Below are positions 33,032 to 43,939 of a DNA stretch of 64,000 bases, piece after piece. This stretch comes from Valencia hispanica. Taxonomy: Eukaryota > Chordata > Actinopteri > Cyprinodontiformes > Valenciidae. Position numbers and translations under genes: made by a program. The DNA lies in NCBI GenBank assembly GCA_963556495.2, contig OY747709.1:55135900-55199899 (forward strand), read 5' to 3'. The notes beneath the pieces are model-generated. The model was not told the origin of the DNA and did no database searches. It worked only from the letters and a program-made list of their open reading frames with translations. How positions within the stretch are numbered: the stretch's first letter is position 1; each line of letters opens with the position of its first letter.

Positions 33032-33850
33032 GTGTAACGCTTATCAGTTCAATTTTCTAAACACAAACGGACATTTGGAAAAACAGAAAAATGGATTCAA
33101 ACATCCAATTTTTCGTGTTTTTTTTTCACCTTGACAAATAAAAAAAATTTGATTTTTAAACTGTTTTTATTTAGAAAATTGCAAAATTGCGTCTGGGCTC
33201 CAATTACTCAGTTATTATTCTATTATTATTATCATATTTTTATTATTCTACTATTATCTATTATTCTGTAGAAGATGCAGCCTGGCTCTATCTACAGACT
33301 GAAGGCTGTATAAAGAATAGAGACATAAAGCTGTATCGCGTTTTCATATTCAGTCTATAGTTTAGGTTGCAGCTTGTTAGCCTGCGGGTTAGTATGAATA
33401 TCATAACATAACTTCCCACGTCAAAGCATCTAGACAGCGGCAATTATCGTTAGCGATACCAAAGTTAATGAAAATAACAAACACAAAGCATGAAATCTTT
33501 TTGTCTCAATCTTACCTTTGGAAAATACTCAAGATTTCTTTGCTTGTCTTGTATCCTATAACCGGATGTAGCAATAACCTGCTTTGCGTCGAAGCGGGAG
33601 TTATGTGACGTCACGGTGAAAAGGGTCCATTCTCACAACCGGCGCAACGTCAAAGAACTACGTGGAACCAGGGAGAGAACATTGCAGTACTGAATAATTG
33701 GAGCCCAGACGCTATCTTTACACAATTTTGCAACTTTCTAAATTTCTGATCCTCCTGAATGAAAACAGAAAATTGAAAAAACTGTTTAAAAATCCATTTT
33801 TCTGTTTTTCCAAATGTCCGTTTGTGTTTAGAAACTGATAAGCGTTACAC
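33032..33850. mobile_element. DNA transposon with long terminal inverted repeats
   Basis: The ends are perfect inverted repeats, GTGTAACGCTTATCAG (33032) and CTGATAAGCGTTACAC (to 33850). The arms extend inward about 160-180 bp: GTTTAAACACAAACGGACAT-type, GTCTGGGCTCCAATTACTCA on the left against GAATAATTGGAGCCCAGACG on the right. GGA flanks both ends, a possible 3-bp target duplication. The middle has no long open frame but carries a perfect CRE (33606-33613). It is a non-autonomous element of about 820 bp; the superfamily cannot be fixed from the ends alone. Confidence 0.88.
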
Positions 33851-35547
33851 GGACCTTCATGGACCAAAAAGATTCTTTCTGTTTTTGATTCAGTGAAGAT
33901 GCCTGGAATGATCCCGGCCTGCAGAAGAACGCTGAGGTTCCAGGTTTATAAACTGACTGGTGCTAAAGAACGTAAAGAGGCTGAGATTCCAAGAGGTTCA
34001 GATTCCCAAATGTGAGAGAAATAAAAAAAAACAGGTTTGGACCACTCTGCGCCACTTCAGCATGTCTTCCCCTCAACTCTCTCCCCCTTCAATGTACTGT
34101 CCGATTTCAAATAAAAGCACAAAACCTTTTAAAACAAAAAACCTGCCTGTGCCATAAACTATCTTTCATACGTAGGACTTTTAGAACTTATAACAAAAAA
34201 CACTGAAAACACTGAAAACAATAACATAAGCCATAAACGTGTGTTTAATGGTGGTTGGCAAGCAAGGTGCATACTACATATGTCCTACTTATTTATTTTT
34301 TTACTAAGTACTAAAAAACAAACAAAAACTATACTCTCTCTAATAATTTTGTCTTAACATATCTCAGCAAATTTGGTTGTTTTTTCAGAATGAGAAATTT
34401 TGTTTAAAATGTCCAGTTGCAATTTGATATCTTGTAAAATGTTTACTTCAGGCAAAATAATAAAACATCTTCTCGAAGACATGATCGTAAAAGACATTTC
34501 GTGTTGATGCCACAAAACCAGGAACCGATCTGTAGCACCGGCGCCATGAGGTGAGAACGCTAACGTGCAGCCCTGAACCGAACCTGGGCGTTTGTCCCAG
34601 AGGTTCTGTTCAGCAGGAGGAGAACCGAAGATGTGCAGAAAAAAGGAACTAAAAACCATCGAGGGAAGGAAAGTCATTCTGGCTCCAAGTTAAAGATGAA
34701 TAAATCAGAGCAGAACTGTTCGATCTAAAGCGGCGCTTCGGTTCACTTAGAAAACACTTGGCACTTAAATCCCGTTTAGAATGAAGTGGACCGTTGATTT
34801 TCTCCTTAGGCTCCCAGCAGAACCTCAACTTGTCAATACGATCGACTGGGAGACAAATGACTGCGTGGTGGAGGAGGAATACCTGCGCTGTCTGTCAGCT
34901 TCAAGCCTCCTGAAATACGCCTATCATCCTGTTTTTTAAGGCGCAGCACCGAGGCTGAAGCTGGAGGAGAACCGTGATCTATAACTGATCTGTTTTCAGG
35001 ATCTGAGTCGTTCCAGAAAACGTGATGTGAGCCACAATAAGTTCATCTCCTCCATAGCCTGCAAGACTCTCCAGGATCTGCTCCATCTGCAGCCCGCCGT
35101 GTAAGCTGCAAATCAGGACTCATTCTCAAACTAATTGGCACTTTAGTTTTATTGATTTTCCTATAAAGAAACAATCCAATTAAATCCTAACGTGCTGACT
35201 ACGGGGAGTTTACAGCAGCCATGTTGGACCTTTGGGTCGTCCTGCTTCTCTTTGGGTCTAAAAGCTGCTTGTTGAGGTAATTTCTGCTCAGTTAGAAAAC
35301 CCTGAATGTAAAACAAAATGAAACGTTTTCCGGACCCTGGATATCTCACCAGTCGGTTCCGGTCATTGAGATTCTGACCTCTTTGGTGTCCTAAATGGTC
35401 CCCGAATACCGCAGGAACTTTTTTATCCCCACCATTCGGACCTGGTGCTTTGACAAACAGAGCGTTTCATCAACTCATAAATCAAACCAATAAATAATAT
35501 CTGACAACAGGTGATTTTGGTGGTACCAGGGGGTCATGAGAGGTCTT
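33851..35547. other. Unassigned, nothing recognised
   Basis: No gene is recognised. A minus-strand frame of 107 codons (34354-34677) and plus-strand frames of 64-65 codons (33960-34206) have no domain. 34180-34340 is AT-rich. Confidence 0.4.
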
Positions 35548-35660
35548 CAACATACTTTGGTGCTAAGCCAATCAATGATTTATAAACTAGTAATAGTATT
35601 CTCATGTTTCATTCTAACGGGCTAGGTCATCCTGAGCTATCTCTGTAGTTCTGCTGCTAC
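35548..35660 (-). repeat. Two abutting repeat fragments
   Basis: 35548-35598 matches the minus strand of the L2-type LINE (ACTTTGGTGCTAAGCCAATC, ATGATTTATAAACTAGTA). 35600-35660 matches, inverted, the end of the repeat at 53450-53850 (TCTAACGGGCTAGGTCATCC, GAGCTATCTCTGTAGTT). Both are small truncated pieces joined directly. Confidence 0.75.
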
Positions 35661-36486
35661 GGGGAGCCTAAGCCACGCCCTTCTACTTCCGGTCCAGCGG
35701 TCCCCTACTGCCAAAGAAAATGAATGAGGGTCAACAGAGTGATAAAAGTTATTTTCTGATCCCGTTTGAAATGCGCCATGATGTTCGAGAAAACGCTAAT
35801 TTTTGACCGGCGGCAAAAGTTACTTTAGGTTTTGTGTAAAAACACTTAGTGGACTACAACTGAAGAAGAAGAAGGAGGTTGGAGAAAAAAATGGCGGTGA
35901 GATTAGCTGGCTCCGCCTCCTTCCTGCAGGACGAAGGAAGGACCAATAAACATGGAGTTGCAGCTACGCTGGGGGAGAAATAGTCGGCTGGGTCGGTTTA
36001 AGTGCTAGCTAGCGTTAGCTCCGTGACGTCACATATACGCGACTTCTGATTTGTAGGCATTTTAATTGCGAATTTTTACAATCAAGTAAATCAGAAATCA
36101 CTCGAAAAACACAGTCGAAACGCCTCATCATTAGTTGTCATTTAAATTGTTTCGGTAATAATAGCAGGAATAAATTACATTTGCTACGTAAAACTGGTTG
36201 TATAATGAAAGAGGCGGTTCGGACACTATAATGTGGTGTAACAGTGACTCAGAGCGGCTCGTTAAGACGGCGGCTACAGCATCAGCGAGGGGCACGTTTC
36301 CCGGTGTTTGAATGCAACAGAGACCCACAGGTCAAAGGTCAAAGAGAAGGCCCGGGAAGCATCAGGCTCATTGCAGTGTTCCACTAAAATATAACACTAA
36401 TTTAGGCGCATGTTTTACAGTGGAGAAGAAAGAAAATACTCCAGATGAATGAATGACAGTGTTAGGTTCCTTAATTCAATTCAGTT
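35661..36486. other. Probable old transposon, CRE at 36024
   Basis: The start AAGCCACGCCCTTCTACTTC and the patch around AAAATGGCGGTGAG (35888-35901) look like the promoter end of a fish DNA transposon, but no termini or transposase motif could be matched. A perfect TGACGTCA lies at 36024-36031. Short frames only. Confidence 0.35.
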
Positions 36487-36490
36487 TATT

Positions 36491-36556
<66 letters not shown>

Positions 36557-36560
36557 TTTC
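36487..36560. repeat. (CT)n(TA)n(CA)n compound microsatellite
   Basis: CT repeats pass into TA repeats and then a short ACACAC tail, about 70 bp in all. Confidence 0.97.
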
Positions 36561-36929
36561 ACAACAGAAAAGCCATTTTAATACAAACATTTCAATCAGT
36601 TTAATTAAAAGTTTCCTATTTAAGGAATCCCAGCAGATTGCGTCAGTCATTGGCGTGAGGTTGGGCCCCGTTGATGCAGACTTTCCAACCACAGCAATCC
36701 TTCAGCAATCCCTCATACTGAGCAAGCATGTAGCGACGGTGGAGAGGAAAAACTCCCCTTTAACAGGAAGAAACCTCCAACAGAACCAGGCTCAGTAGGA
36801 GCGGCCATCTGCCACGACCGTCTGGGGGTTTGAGAAGACAGAGCAGAAACACAGAAGGAACAGAAGATCTGATATAAGAGAACTTTCTATGTTACAGAAA
36901 GTAAAAAGTTGATAACAGGACACAGTGGA
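36561..36929 (+). repeat. Fish interspersed repeat (CTGCCACGACCG family)
   Basis: The block GAATCCCAGCAGATTGCGTC, AGCAAGCATGTAGCGACGGT, CAACAGAACCAGGCTCAGTA, GGCCATCTGCCACGACCGTC and CAGAAGATCTGATATAAGAG recurs. The last part is repeated at 53455-53580 and a degraded version of the first part at 44485-44830. It is a dispersed element common in teleosts; its class is not settled from this sequence. It is non-coding. Confidence 0.75.
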
Positions 36930-37540
36930 TGTTCAGTTGTTCCTTAGGTGTCTTTGTTTTGAGTTATTTCATTTCCTCATTCAGTTTATCTGATCATTTT
37001 AGTGCTAGGATCGTTACGTATTTATTATTTGCGTTTCCTTCTACTCAATGTTGTTTCTTTTCCTTCCACTACGTTTTCTCCTCCTTACCTGTTTTACCCT
37101 CAGGGCGTTTGTACTTTCATTCCTTATTTTTTACTTCGGCTTTCTCTCATTTTTACTGTTTTGATCTTATATTAGTTATTTCTTTATCTAATCGTTTGTC
37201 TGTTAGCTTTGCTGTGCTTTTATTTTCCTCAGCAGGATAACTGTTCTCTGATTTTAAGTTCTTTCCCAAGTTTAGACTGGTGTCTCTCTGTGTGGCGTTT
37301 TCCTCCTCACCTTCCTGTTACGTTCATTGTTGCTTTTACTTTAGGTTTCTCTTGGATCTTATTTCCTCCTAGCTACCTCAGCGCTCAGTCAGTCACAACT
37401 CGCTGGTTCGTCCTCGATGCTTCCTGTTCCCCTGGTCTCTGCATTTTCTGGTCCTCCTCTGTTTTTTTGTTTTGTTTTTTTGTAAGTTCTTTGTTCTTTT
37501 GTTTAATTAAATCATCACTATTTTCACCATCGTGAGAAGT
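36930..37540 (+). mobile_element. Solo LTR-like fragment, same family as 46314-47047
   Basis: The 3' part shares TCACAACTCGCTGGTTCGTC (about 37393-37412) and the following T-rich region with a TTAATTAAATCAT polyadenylation-like signal (37502-37515) with the LTRs at 46314-47047 (inverted) and 58195-58744. The 5' part is CT-rich, as in those copies. It is followed directly by repeat A at 37545. No internal retrotransposon region is attached, so it is a solo or truncated LTR. Confidence 0.6.
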
Positions 37541-37544
37541 CCTG

Positions 37545-37917
37545 CTGGAACTTTTCAGTAGGACGTGCTGCATGCCACGCCCCCCTCCAGGTCACTGAAC
37601 CTTCCACCCCATTCAGCCATTTTTGTAGTTTGATAGAGAACCAGCAACCTAGCACTGCGGAAACTTTTTATTACCACAGCTAAAACAAAACGAACTTCAA
37701 AGCTACAAAAAGTGGGTTTTCTTACGAAGAGAAAAGATTATAATAAATCATGACAACTTTGTTTCCTAAGCAGGTAAACTACATGAAGAAAGGGAAAAAC
37801 GTTAGCAGTTTCATAGTAGCATATGAACCTGTCCACTTTTACAGTCAACAAACTCTTTCAAAAACACAGTTACGGGTTCGTAACCAGACTTAATTGTAAT
37901 AAATGATACTCTGTCGT
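37545..37917 (-). repeat. Repeat A, inverted copy, right part
   Basis: Reverse complement of 14600-14970: GCCACGCCCCCCTCCAGGTC, TTTGTAGTTTGATAGAGAAC, AAACTACATGAAGAAAGGGA, TAATAAATGATACTCTGTC. It breaks off at 37917, where the matching sequence of the + copy would be about 14592. The other part resumes at 39731. Confidence 0.9.
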
Positions 37918-39730
37918 TGAGACCGACCGGGGCTGCTGCACCGCGGATGTGTATGCCAGGATTTATGACACTTACCTCAACTTGATGTCAGCGTTTTATT
38001 ATGAACACACCAATCTCACTTAACTGCAAACAACAACAAAAATAAAGGCACATCTTCTCAGCTTAAACAGCATAAAACAGGTAGAGAACAGAACTGCTGA
38101 CATTGTTAAAGTATCCTGCATGACCCTGGTGTTCTTTTACCTGACTGGAGCTCTCTTCCTCAGATGCCTGTCGTTTTTTTTTTTGAAAAAAATACTTGAG
38201 CAATGATAAAATGTGGCGCGAAAAGCGTTCGTTACTGTGGCAACATTGTTTAAGCAAGTGACAACTTCACTAGTCTACTTTAGTGCTACGGCTAGGGTTG
38301 CCAACTCCCAGCAAAAAGAACAAGGAACCCCCCCCACCCGCCGCCTCATGATCAACGTAATCGACTTTAATTTAATGCACATGTAAAACAAATTCACAGA
38401 AATCTATTGTTTTTCTACAATAATTAAATAGATTCAACATCTTTCTTCGACAGAACTGCAGACCGCACAGATGGTATATAAAAAGTATTATAACTTACTA
38501 GGGTATATATCTCAATAATATTTACTATACAAGATAATGGATTTCTATACATTTAACAGATGACCACTTTAGTTGTAAGATTCAGATATTTTTTTATTAA
38601 AAGCTAGACATTTTAAATGAGAATAAAAAAGAAAAGTATGTATTTGTGCCCCCCTTTCCCTGTTAATGGCCTACCTGCCCCCGGGCAACACTTTGCTGGA
38701 GCCGCCCCTGCACAGTTACCAGCTGTCAGCTCAAAAACGATCCTGGTGTTATTTGTCTCTCAGAAACAGTTCATAACTTCCCTTCAACTCATTCATGTCA
38801 CCTAAAAGGTAAACGTGTTTCTCCATCACCTGTTCAGCTCTGATGATTCAGTAAAGAACATCTCCTGGTTTCATCTTCATGTTTCCATCTCACCAGATAT
38901 CTGATATCATGACCAGCAGCTTTTACAGCTGTGGCTCCAGCAAACATCAGCTGATACTAGAAAGTCATATTAAATCAGTTCTAACAGGTTATTAAATGTG
39001 CTGCTGCTGTTTAGCGCAACATCCGCTGGTTTCCTCTTTCTGCACAAAGTGGCCGATGAACAAACGAGAAAGAGAGACGGGACTGCGACAGAAAAGCCGA
39101 TCAGCTGATCGTTGATCAGTTTCATGATTGATGGAGCAACAGGAGAGAATGAGAGAAGAAGCTGCTGCACATCTTAAAGACACTGAATAACTCCACCTTT
39201 GTGTCTTTTTTTCATCCTAGCTGAACTACGGGACAAACCGCGTTCCTTCTCACCTCAGTACGGAAAGCATAATATTTTCTCTGAATACGGGAGGATTCCG
39301 TTTTTACGGGACAGTCGGCAACCCTAGCTACGGCCTTACAATGGCTACGACCAATTACTTAAAAATACAATCGTGAGCCCTGTTCATCTATATCTTTAAC
39401 GAAATGCCTGTTTAACTTGTAAAATCAAAAAGCAATTTAACCACAGCTACTTTCTCTCTTGTCCTTTTACGCTTGTATGATGCGCTTAACGAGACTGAAC
39501 GATCCGTTATGCCCCTCCCACTCCCCCGCGCCTCTCGGCACGCTTTGATGACGTGCAGATCTCTGACAGTAGAGAACCGCTGCTTCCTCAGGAGGCGGCA
39601 GCGCAGGTTCAATTAAGAACAATTCACCTGGTCCCTGTAAAATAAGTAATTTTTAGCATTTTGTTGCCGTGGCGCTGAAAATGTAGCCATGGCGCAGCGC
39701 CACAGCTAAGTCTATGTGGGGGAAACACTG
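37918..39730. mobile_element. hAT-like insertion splitting repeat A
   Basis: The stretch separates two parts of repeat A. Its right end, read on the minus strand, is CAGTGTTTCCCCCACATAGA (from 39730), a terminus typical of fish hAT elements, followed by a GC-rich region with repeated GGCGC/GCGCC words. The left boundary at 37917 has no matching inverted terminus, and about 80 bp of repeat A is missing at the junction, so the element is truncated there. A second element (38293-39326) sits inside it. No transposase frame was recognised. Confidence 0.65.
38293..39326. mobile_element. Nested hAT-type element with 8-bp target duplication
   Basis: It starts TAGGGTTGCCAACTCCC and ends GGCAACCCTA, a 10-bp terminal inverted repeat. 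GCTACGGC flanks both sides (38285-38292 and 39327-39334), an exact 8-bp duplication. At 1034 bp it has no long open frame; minus-strand frames of 63-66 codons near 38970-39183 have no domain. It is non-autonomous and younger than the element it lies in. Confidence 0.93.
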
Positions 39731-40405
39731 TAATGCTACCAAAACAATGTCCAAGAGGCGTTAAATGAATGTCCAAAAATACAGCTTGCTGTCATTTTAG
39801 CGTAAAGTGGAGCTTCCCACTGTGCTGTGTCGCCATTTTCATATTCAGAAGGGATTGATCCTTCGATAAGACAAAGTCTTTCATAAAACCCTCGTTGATA
39901 CTGGTGGAGGTTACTGAAGCTCTCGTCTTTGAAGTGTTTGGCTGCAAACAAAAACCACTTTAGCCACAGATTCGGGCTCATTACCATTAAAAATCAAACG
40001 TAACCACGGCACTTCCAATTCGGTTCTGATGCTGGGAGACGGTGTCAAGAGTTGTGCGGGTTAATACCAGAACACCAGAACATTTTGACACTCGTAATTT
40101 CGGCACACCTAAACTTGGACTACAAACTCACAGCAAGAAATAAAGATGGCGGATTCGCTCAGCGTTTAGGTGGAGATCTATGACCAAGTCTGGCGGTTCC
40201 AGTGCAAGTACTGTGACGTAATAGTTTATAAAAAAGGAATAGATGATAGAGAAAACTGAACGGCTTAAAATCTATGACCCAAAACATTTTACAAAAATAT
40301 CTCCAAAACACATGGAGTGACAGATTTATGCTTTTTGCACTCCTAGACACTCTAAATTCACCACACAAAGCATTTAAGGGCTAAAAAAGTGGAATATTCA
40401 TGATA
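39731..40405 (-). repeat. Repeat A, inverted copy, left part
   Basis: Reverse complement of 13840-14510. Shared words include AATGTCCAAGAGGCGTTAAA, GATTGATCC(T/C)TCGATAAGA and GATGGCGGATTCGCTCAGCG. The minus-strand 83-codon frame ending HSFNASWTLFW matches the plus-strand 69-codon frame of the intact copy nearly residue for residue. The outer end reads TACGTCCCCTTTAAA. Confidence 0.93.
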
Positions 40406-40837
40406 CGTCCCCTTTAAACTGGGCTTCAGTTCAGTTCTACGGAGCCGGGTCCAGATGCCATCTCAAAAGCATTTCACCAGACAAACAGATCCAGGTCACG
40501 TTTCTATAGAAATCAATTACATCGTGCGCTAAATTCCTTTGGTTTGCTGCCGTTACCATGGTGATAAAAGCAGGTACTGGTACCGTTTGGCAGTGTGGAT
40601 CGGTACCAAGTCCACTAGGGAAATAAACCAGCATCGTCATGAGGCTCGTCAGCAGAACGAGGCATGAAGGTCTCTGAAATGTCCTGGTAGATGTCAGCGT
40701 TGACCCAGTGGACCAGAACCAGCAGATGATGGCTCCCCAGATCATCACTGCCTGAGAAAACTGCACATTGAAAGTTTCTTTTTTTCTGACTCTGCTTCTC
40801 AAAGGAAAAATGCATTTATTTATTTTTTCGATCGTTG
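40406..40837. other. Unassigned, one 121-codon frame
   Basis: A minus-strand frame (40437-40802) has hydrophobic stretches (VMIWGAIICWFW; SCLVLLTSLMTMLVYF) but no known domain and no supporting gene context. Nothing else is visible. Confidence 0.3.
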
Positions 40838-41480
40838 TTTTTATTTTTGATGCTGTGAAGTTGGAAAGATTTTTACTGTAAATTTTTCCTTTAGATCATT
40901 TGTTATGATACGTAACCATAGCAACAAGCTGATAAACATTGCAAAAGCTGAAATAATACCTCAACTCCAGCCACAAATCCTCAGATAAGTTGAAAAGGAG
41001 GCGTCGTTGACGCAGAGCAGGAGCAAAGAGGAGATGGAGGAGGAGGAAGTTCAAACCATCTCTTCCATCGATCATAATGAGCAATGTGAGATCACTGACT
41101 GACAAGATGGATGAACGCCAAGCCCTTACAAGGACTCAGCCAGAGTTTTGAGAATGCAGTGTTAATTTGTTTCACTGAGACGTGGCTGCAGGATCATATT
41201 CCTCAGCCGGGTTTCCTGACAATACAAGCAGACAGAGATCTGAAGAGGAGTGGGAAACGGAAGGTAGATGGAGTACCAGTGCTTGTCAACAACATATGGT
41301 GTCATCCATGACATGTTATTGTCAAATGCCCAGAAATTGACCTCTTAGCAGTAAGTTTTCGTACATATTATTTACCAAGAGAGTTCATCAGTGTTATTTT
41401 GGCAACCGTTTACATTAAACTGTCAGCTGTTGCAGATAATACATGCGATGTAATCTTTAACCAGAAGTTAACCAGACTTC
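40838..41480 (+). mobile_element. Rex1/Babar-like LINE, endonuclease-region fragment
   Basis: The plus strand matches the 5' part of the LINE at 49345-52780 (its minus strand): TTTGTTATGATACGTAAC, AGCTGATAAACATTGCAAAA, TCCATCGATCATAATGAGCA. Residues CFTETWLQDHI and RADRDLKRS-like QADRDLKRSGKR are readable in the 66-codon frame 41111-41311. Stops and small deletions break it. It ends near 41480, with the reverse transcriptase part absent. Confidence 0.9.
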
Positions 41481-43034
41481 TTCTTTCTGCACAACTTCTC
41501 ATTAAAATGCTTGGACACAGGCCTCTGTGAGCAGATAGCGATCTTTAGCAACTTCCTGTCCCCAGGCCATGTTTCTGCCATCTCTGCTAATCTTTGAGTC
41601 GTGATGTGTTGCGGCCATCAGTTTCATGGAGCGATTCCAGAGGGCTGCGATTCCCATCCGTCCTCCTCCTGTCGTTTCGGGGCTTTGTTTGCTCTCCCCT
41701 GGATCTAAACCAACCCCCTGACGGACAGAAATACGTCGGTTGCCGTACTGTGGTTCTGAAAAATGAAAGAATCCGCATCGACGTGGAAGAATCAGCGACA
41801 GCTCCTCTCAGATGTTAACTCGCGACCCCCAACCCATCCGTCAGAGGAAGCTTGTTTCCATTCAATAAGCTGCAAATTAGGCTGACCCCCCCCCCCCCCC
41901 CCCCCATCCCACCCGGCCCCGTCAGAGCATGCTCTGTGGCCTCAGCCTCCATCCATCCGTCTTGGCTGGCTCGCTCCTTTTCTTCTGCCTCTTTAGAGGC
42001 CTTGTCATGGCCTGACACACACCAGCCATCAGTCAGACCACACAAACACACACAGGGTGACAGACATGGGAAACGAGGGGGAGACGGTCATGAATGCAAC
42101 AAAGGAGGCAGAGTTAGTGGGTAAACCAGCAGCGGATGGATGGATGGATGGATGGATGGATGGATGGATGAGGGTGACGGAGGGTGAGAGGCGATGGAGG
42201 GATGGACAGACTGGATCAGTGGACGAGCAGATGGAGGGGAGTTTAAATAGAAGAGAGGATGAAGGAAATATCTGTTGAAAGTTTCACTTCACAACCGAGA
42301 AAATCAGCTTCAGAACCTTGAAAACATTCAAGTATCAGAGTTTAGATCCTGGAGACGTGAAATAAAACTTCACCTGGAGATGATTCTTACGTTCTCTGGA
42401 GGGTGGAGGAGAGAACAGAGATCAGGTGAGCCACTCAGGTGGGATTTTCCCGGTAAAGGAGGAGAGTAACGGTACACAGGGATGGATGGACGGATAGATG
42501 GATGTTTAGGTGTTTGAAATAAAAAAAAGGTTAAAATCCCAATAGATTTGTGTTGAGACAGTCTGCTTTACGTTTTATATATATATATTTGTTGTCAAAC
42601 GGTTAAAAAACATAGCAGTGAATTAATCAAGATTAACAGAACAAGCAGCTACAGCCGCGCACATAATAAAATACAAACGACCAAGTTTCTATGCTTTGTG
42701 CAGTAAGTTCTGGTGCTGCCGAGGGGAAAAGCCAAGAGCCAGTTATGGGCCGGGCGCGAGCTAGCAATGAAAGAACAGATAGATTGAGGAGACGCGGGTG
42801 GATGCAACAGCTGATGACATTTTTTCATGGCAATATAATTTGCAAGGTTAGAGAGGCACGTCAAATCAACGTGTCTGACGATTTTCGTCGGGCAATTTCT
42901 AGCTTACGTCGGTAATGTCCGACTGTCCTACGTGTTTTCGCAAACACTTCCTGTTAATGAAGTGGGACAGTAGGTGGGTCAATTTGTGGGATGCGTGAAA
43001 AGTAATGAAAATGTGGGACATCTGGCCACCCTTC
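41481..43034. other. Unassigned, simple repeats and a transposon end
   Basis: A 20-base poly-C run lies at 41886-41905, a (GGAT)n tract at about 42134-42171 and a short (TA)n at about 42577-42589. The segment 42930-43033 (AATTTGTGGGATGCGTGAAA, GGGACATCTGGCCACCCT) looks like the end of a DNA transposon. Frames of 60-90 codons cross the low-complexity parts and have no domains. Confidence 0.45.
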
Positions 43035-43388
43035 ATATAGACAGCGTTATTAAACACTCATTTATAAAGTTTATCACAGAAATCACATGTGGGGTGCCCC
43101 AGGGCTCCATCCTGGGGCCCCTCTTATTTAATATCTACATGCTCCCACTAGGCAAGATTATAACAACCAATAAGATTAGCTACCATAACTATGCAGATGA
43201 TACTCAGCTCTACATTACGATGTCACCAGGTGACTTTGAACCCATCCAAAACTTAAGGAAATGCATCGAGCAAATCAATGGATGGATGTGTCATAACTTT
43301 CTCCAGCTGAACAGAAACAAAACAGAAGTAATTACTTTTGGACCTAAAGAGGAACGATCAACAGTCAGCACACAGCTCCAGTTAATAC
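43035..43388 (+). pseudogene. L2-type LINE reverse transcriptase, split gene (5' piece)
   Basis: The frame carries the conserved block [20 protein letters not shown], then the active-site motif [11 protein letters not shown] (Y-A-D-D at 43190-43201) and [20 protein letters not shown], the thumb-side motif of L2-type reverse transcriptases. The protein copies the element's RNA at a nicked target. The active-site Asp pair is intact, but the first two thirds of the protein are absent (5' truncation at about 43035) and the frame is cut at 43388 by the LTR-type insertion. The gene continues at 47053. Confidence 0.93.
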
Positions 43389-43553
43389 TGTCATGTTTCT
43401 TGTATTGAGGACCCAAATGCAGAAAAGTAAATAAGAATGTTTTAATAATAACAAAACAAGGACGTACAAAACTCAGGAGGATCAAAAACTGCAGCAATGG
43501 CAAAACAGGAACCAAGAAGGGAAGGTAGACGGGCAACAGAGAAGGCAAACAAA
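43389..43553 (-). repeat. Partial 3' LTR of the insertion
   Basis: It aligns to 46314-46478 with few differences (CCCAAATGCAGAAAAGTAAA, GTTTTAATAATAACAAAACA, CTGCAATGGCAAAACAGGAA-type words). After about 43553 the two copies diverge completely. Either the 3' LTR is truncated, or the internal region has recombined into it. Confidence 0.75.
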
Positions 43554-43689
43554 AAACCCAACAACAAAGTCCTGAGGCCTGCGATGAAGGAGCAGGAACC
43601 TGGGAGGCCGGCGACGAGGAATCAGGAGGCTTGGGAACCGGCTGGAGAGCTGAACCTTGTGGCTTGGGAACCGGCGTCGACTGAGGGGA

Positions 43690-43925
43690 CCTTGGTAGGA
43701 TGCTGGAGACACTCGAGAGGACGGTGTGAAGGACCCTCGGAGAGGAGTAGAGGACCTTCGGGGAGGAGTAGAGGACCCACGGCGTGGCGCTGAAGACCGA
43801 CATGACACAGAAGACCAACTACGTGACGCTGAACACCCACGACGTAGCAAAGACCCCGAGGCTGTGTCCCTCTGGAGACCCTGGGCAGAATCAGGAGCCA
43901 GAAAGTTAGTGGATCCTATTTCCAC
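43690..43925 (-). other. Ser/Arg/Pro-rich repeat frame
   Basis: A minus-strand frame (43482-43925) contains LAPDSAQGLQRDT, echoing the APDSA repeats of the frame at 45753-46313, followed by repeated RRSSTP/RRGSSTP blocks. A second frame (43291-43818) translates the same stretch as repeated YSSP units. The DNA is an imperfect array of about 30-bp units (GGAGTAGAGGACC). It is probably part of the gag-like region of the insertion; no enzyme domain is visible. Confidence 0.35.
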
Positions 43926-43939
43926 CTCGGCCGTCTAGT

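Noticed and set aside
36925..37540. Overlapping 103- and 108-codon plus-strand frames as a membrane protein gene
   Set aside because: They are Phe/Ser/Leu-rich because the DNA is T- and C-rich LTR sequence shared with 46314-47047 and 58195-58744.
41852..42278. Frames of 73-90 codons with Pro, Gly and WMDG repeats
   Set aside because: They translate a 20-base poly-C run and a GGAT microsatellite.
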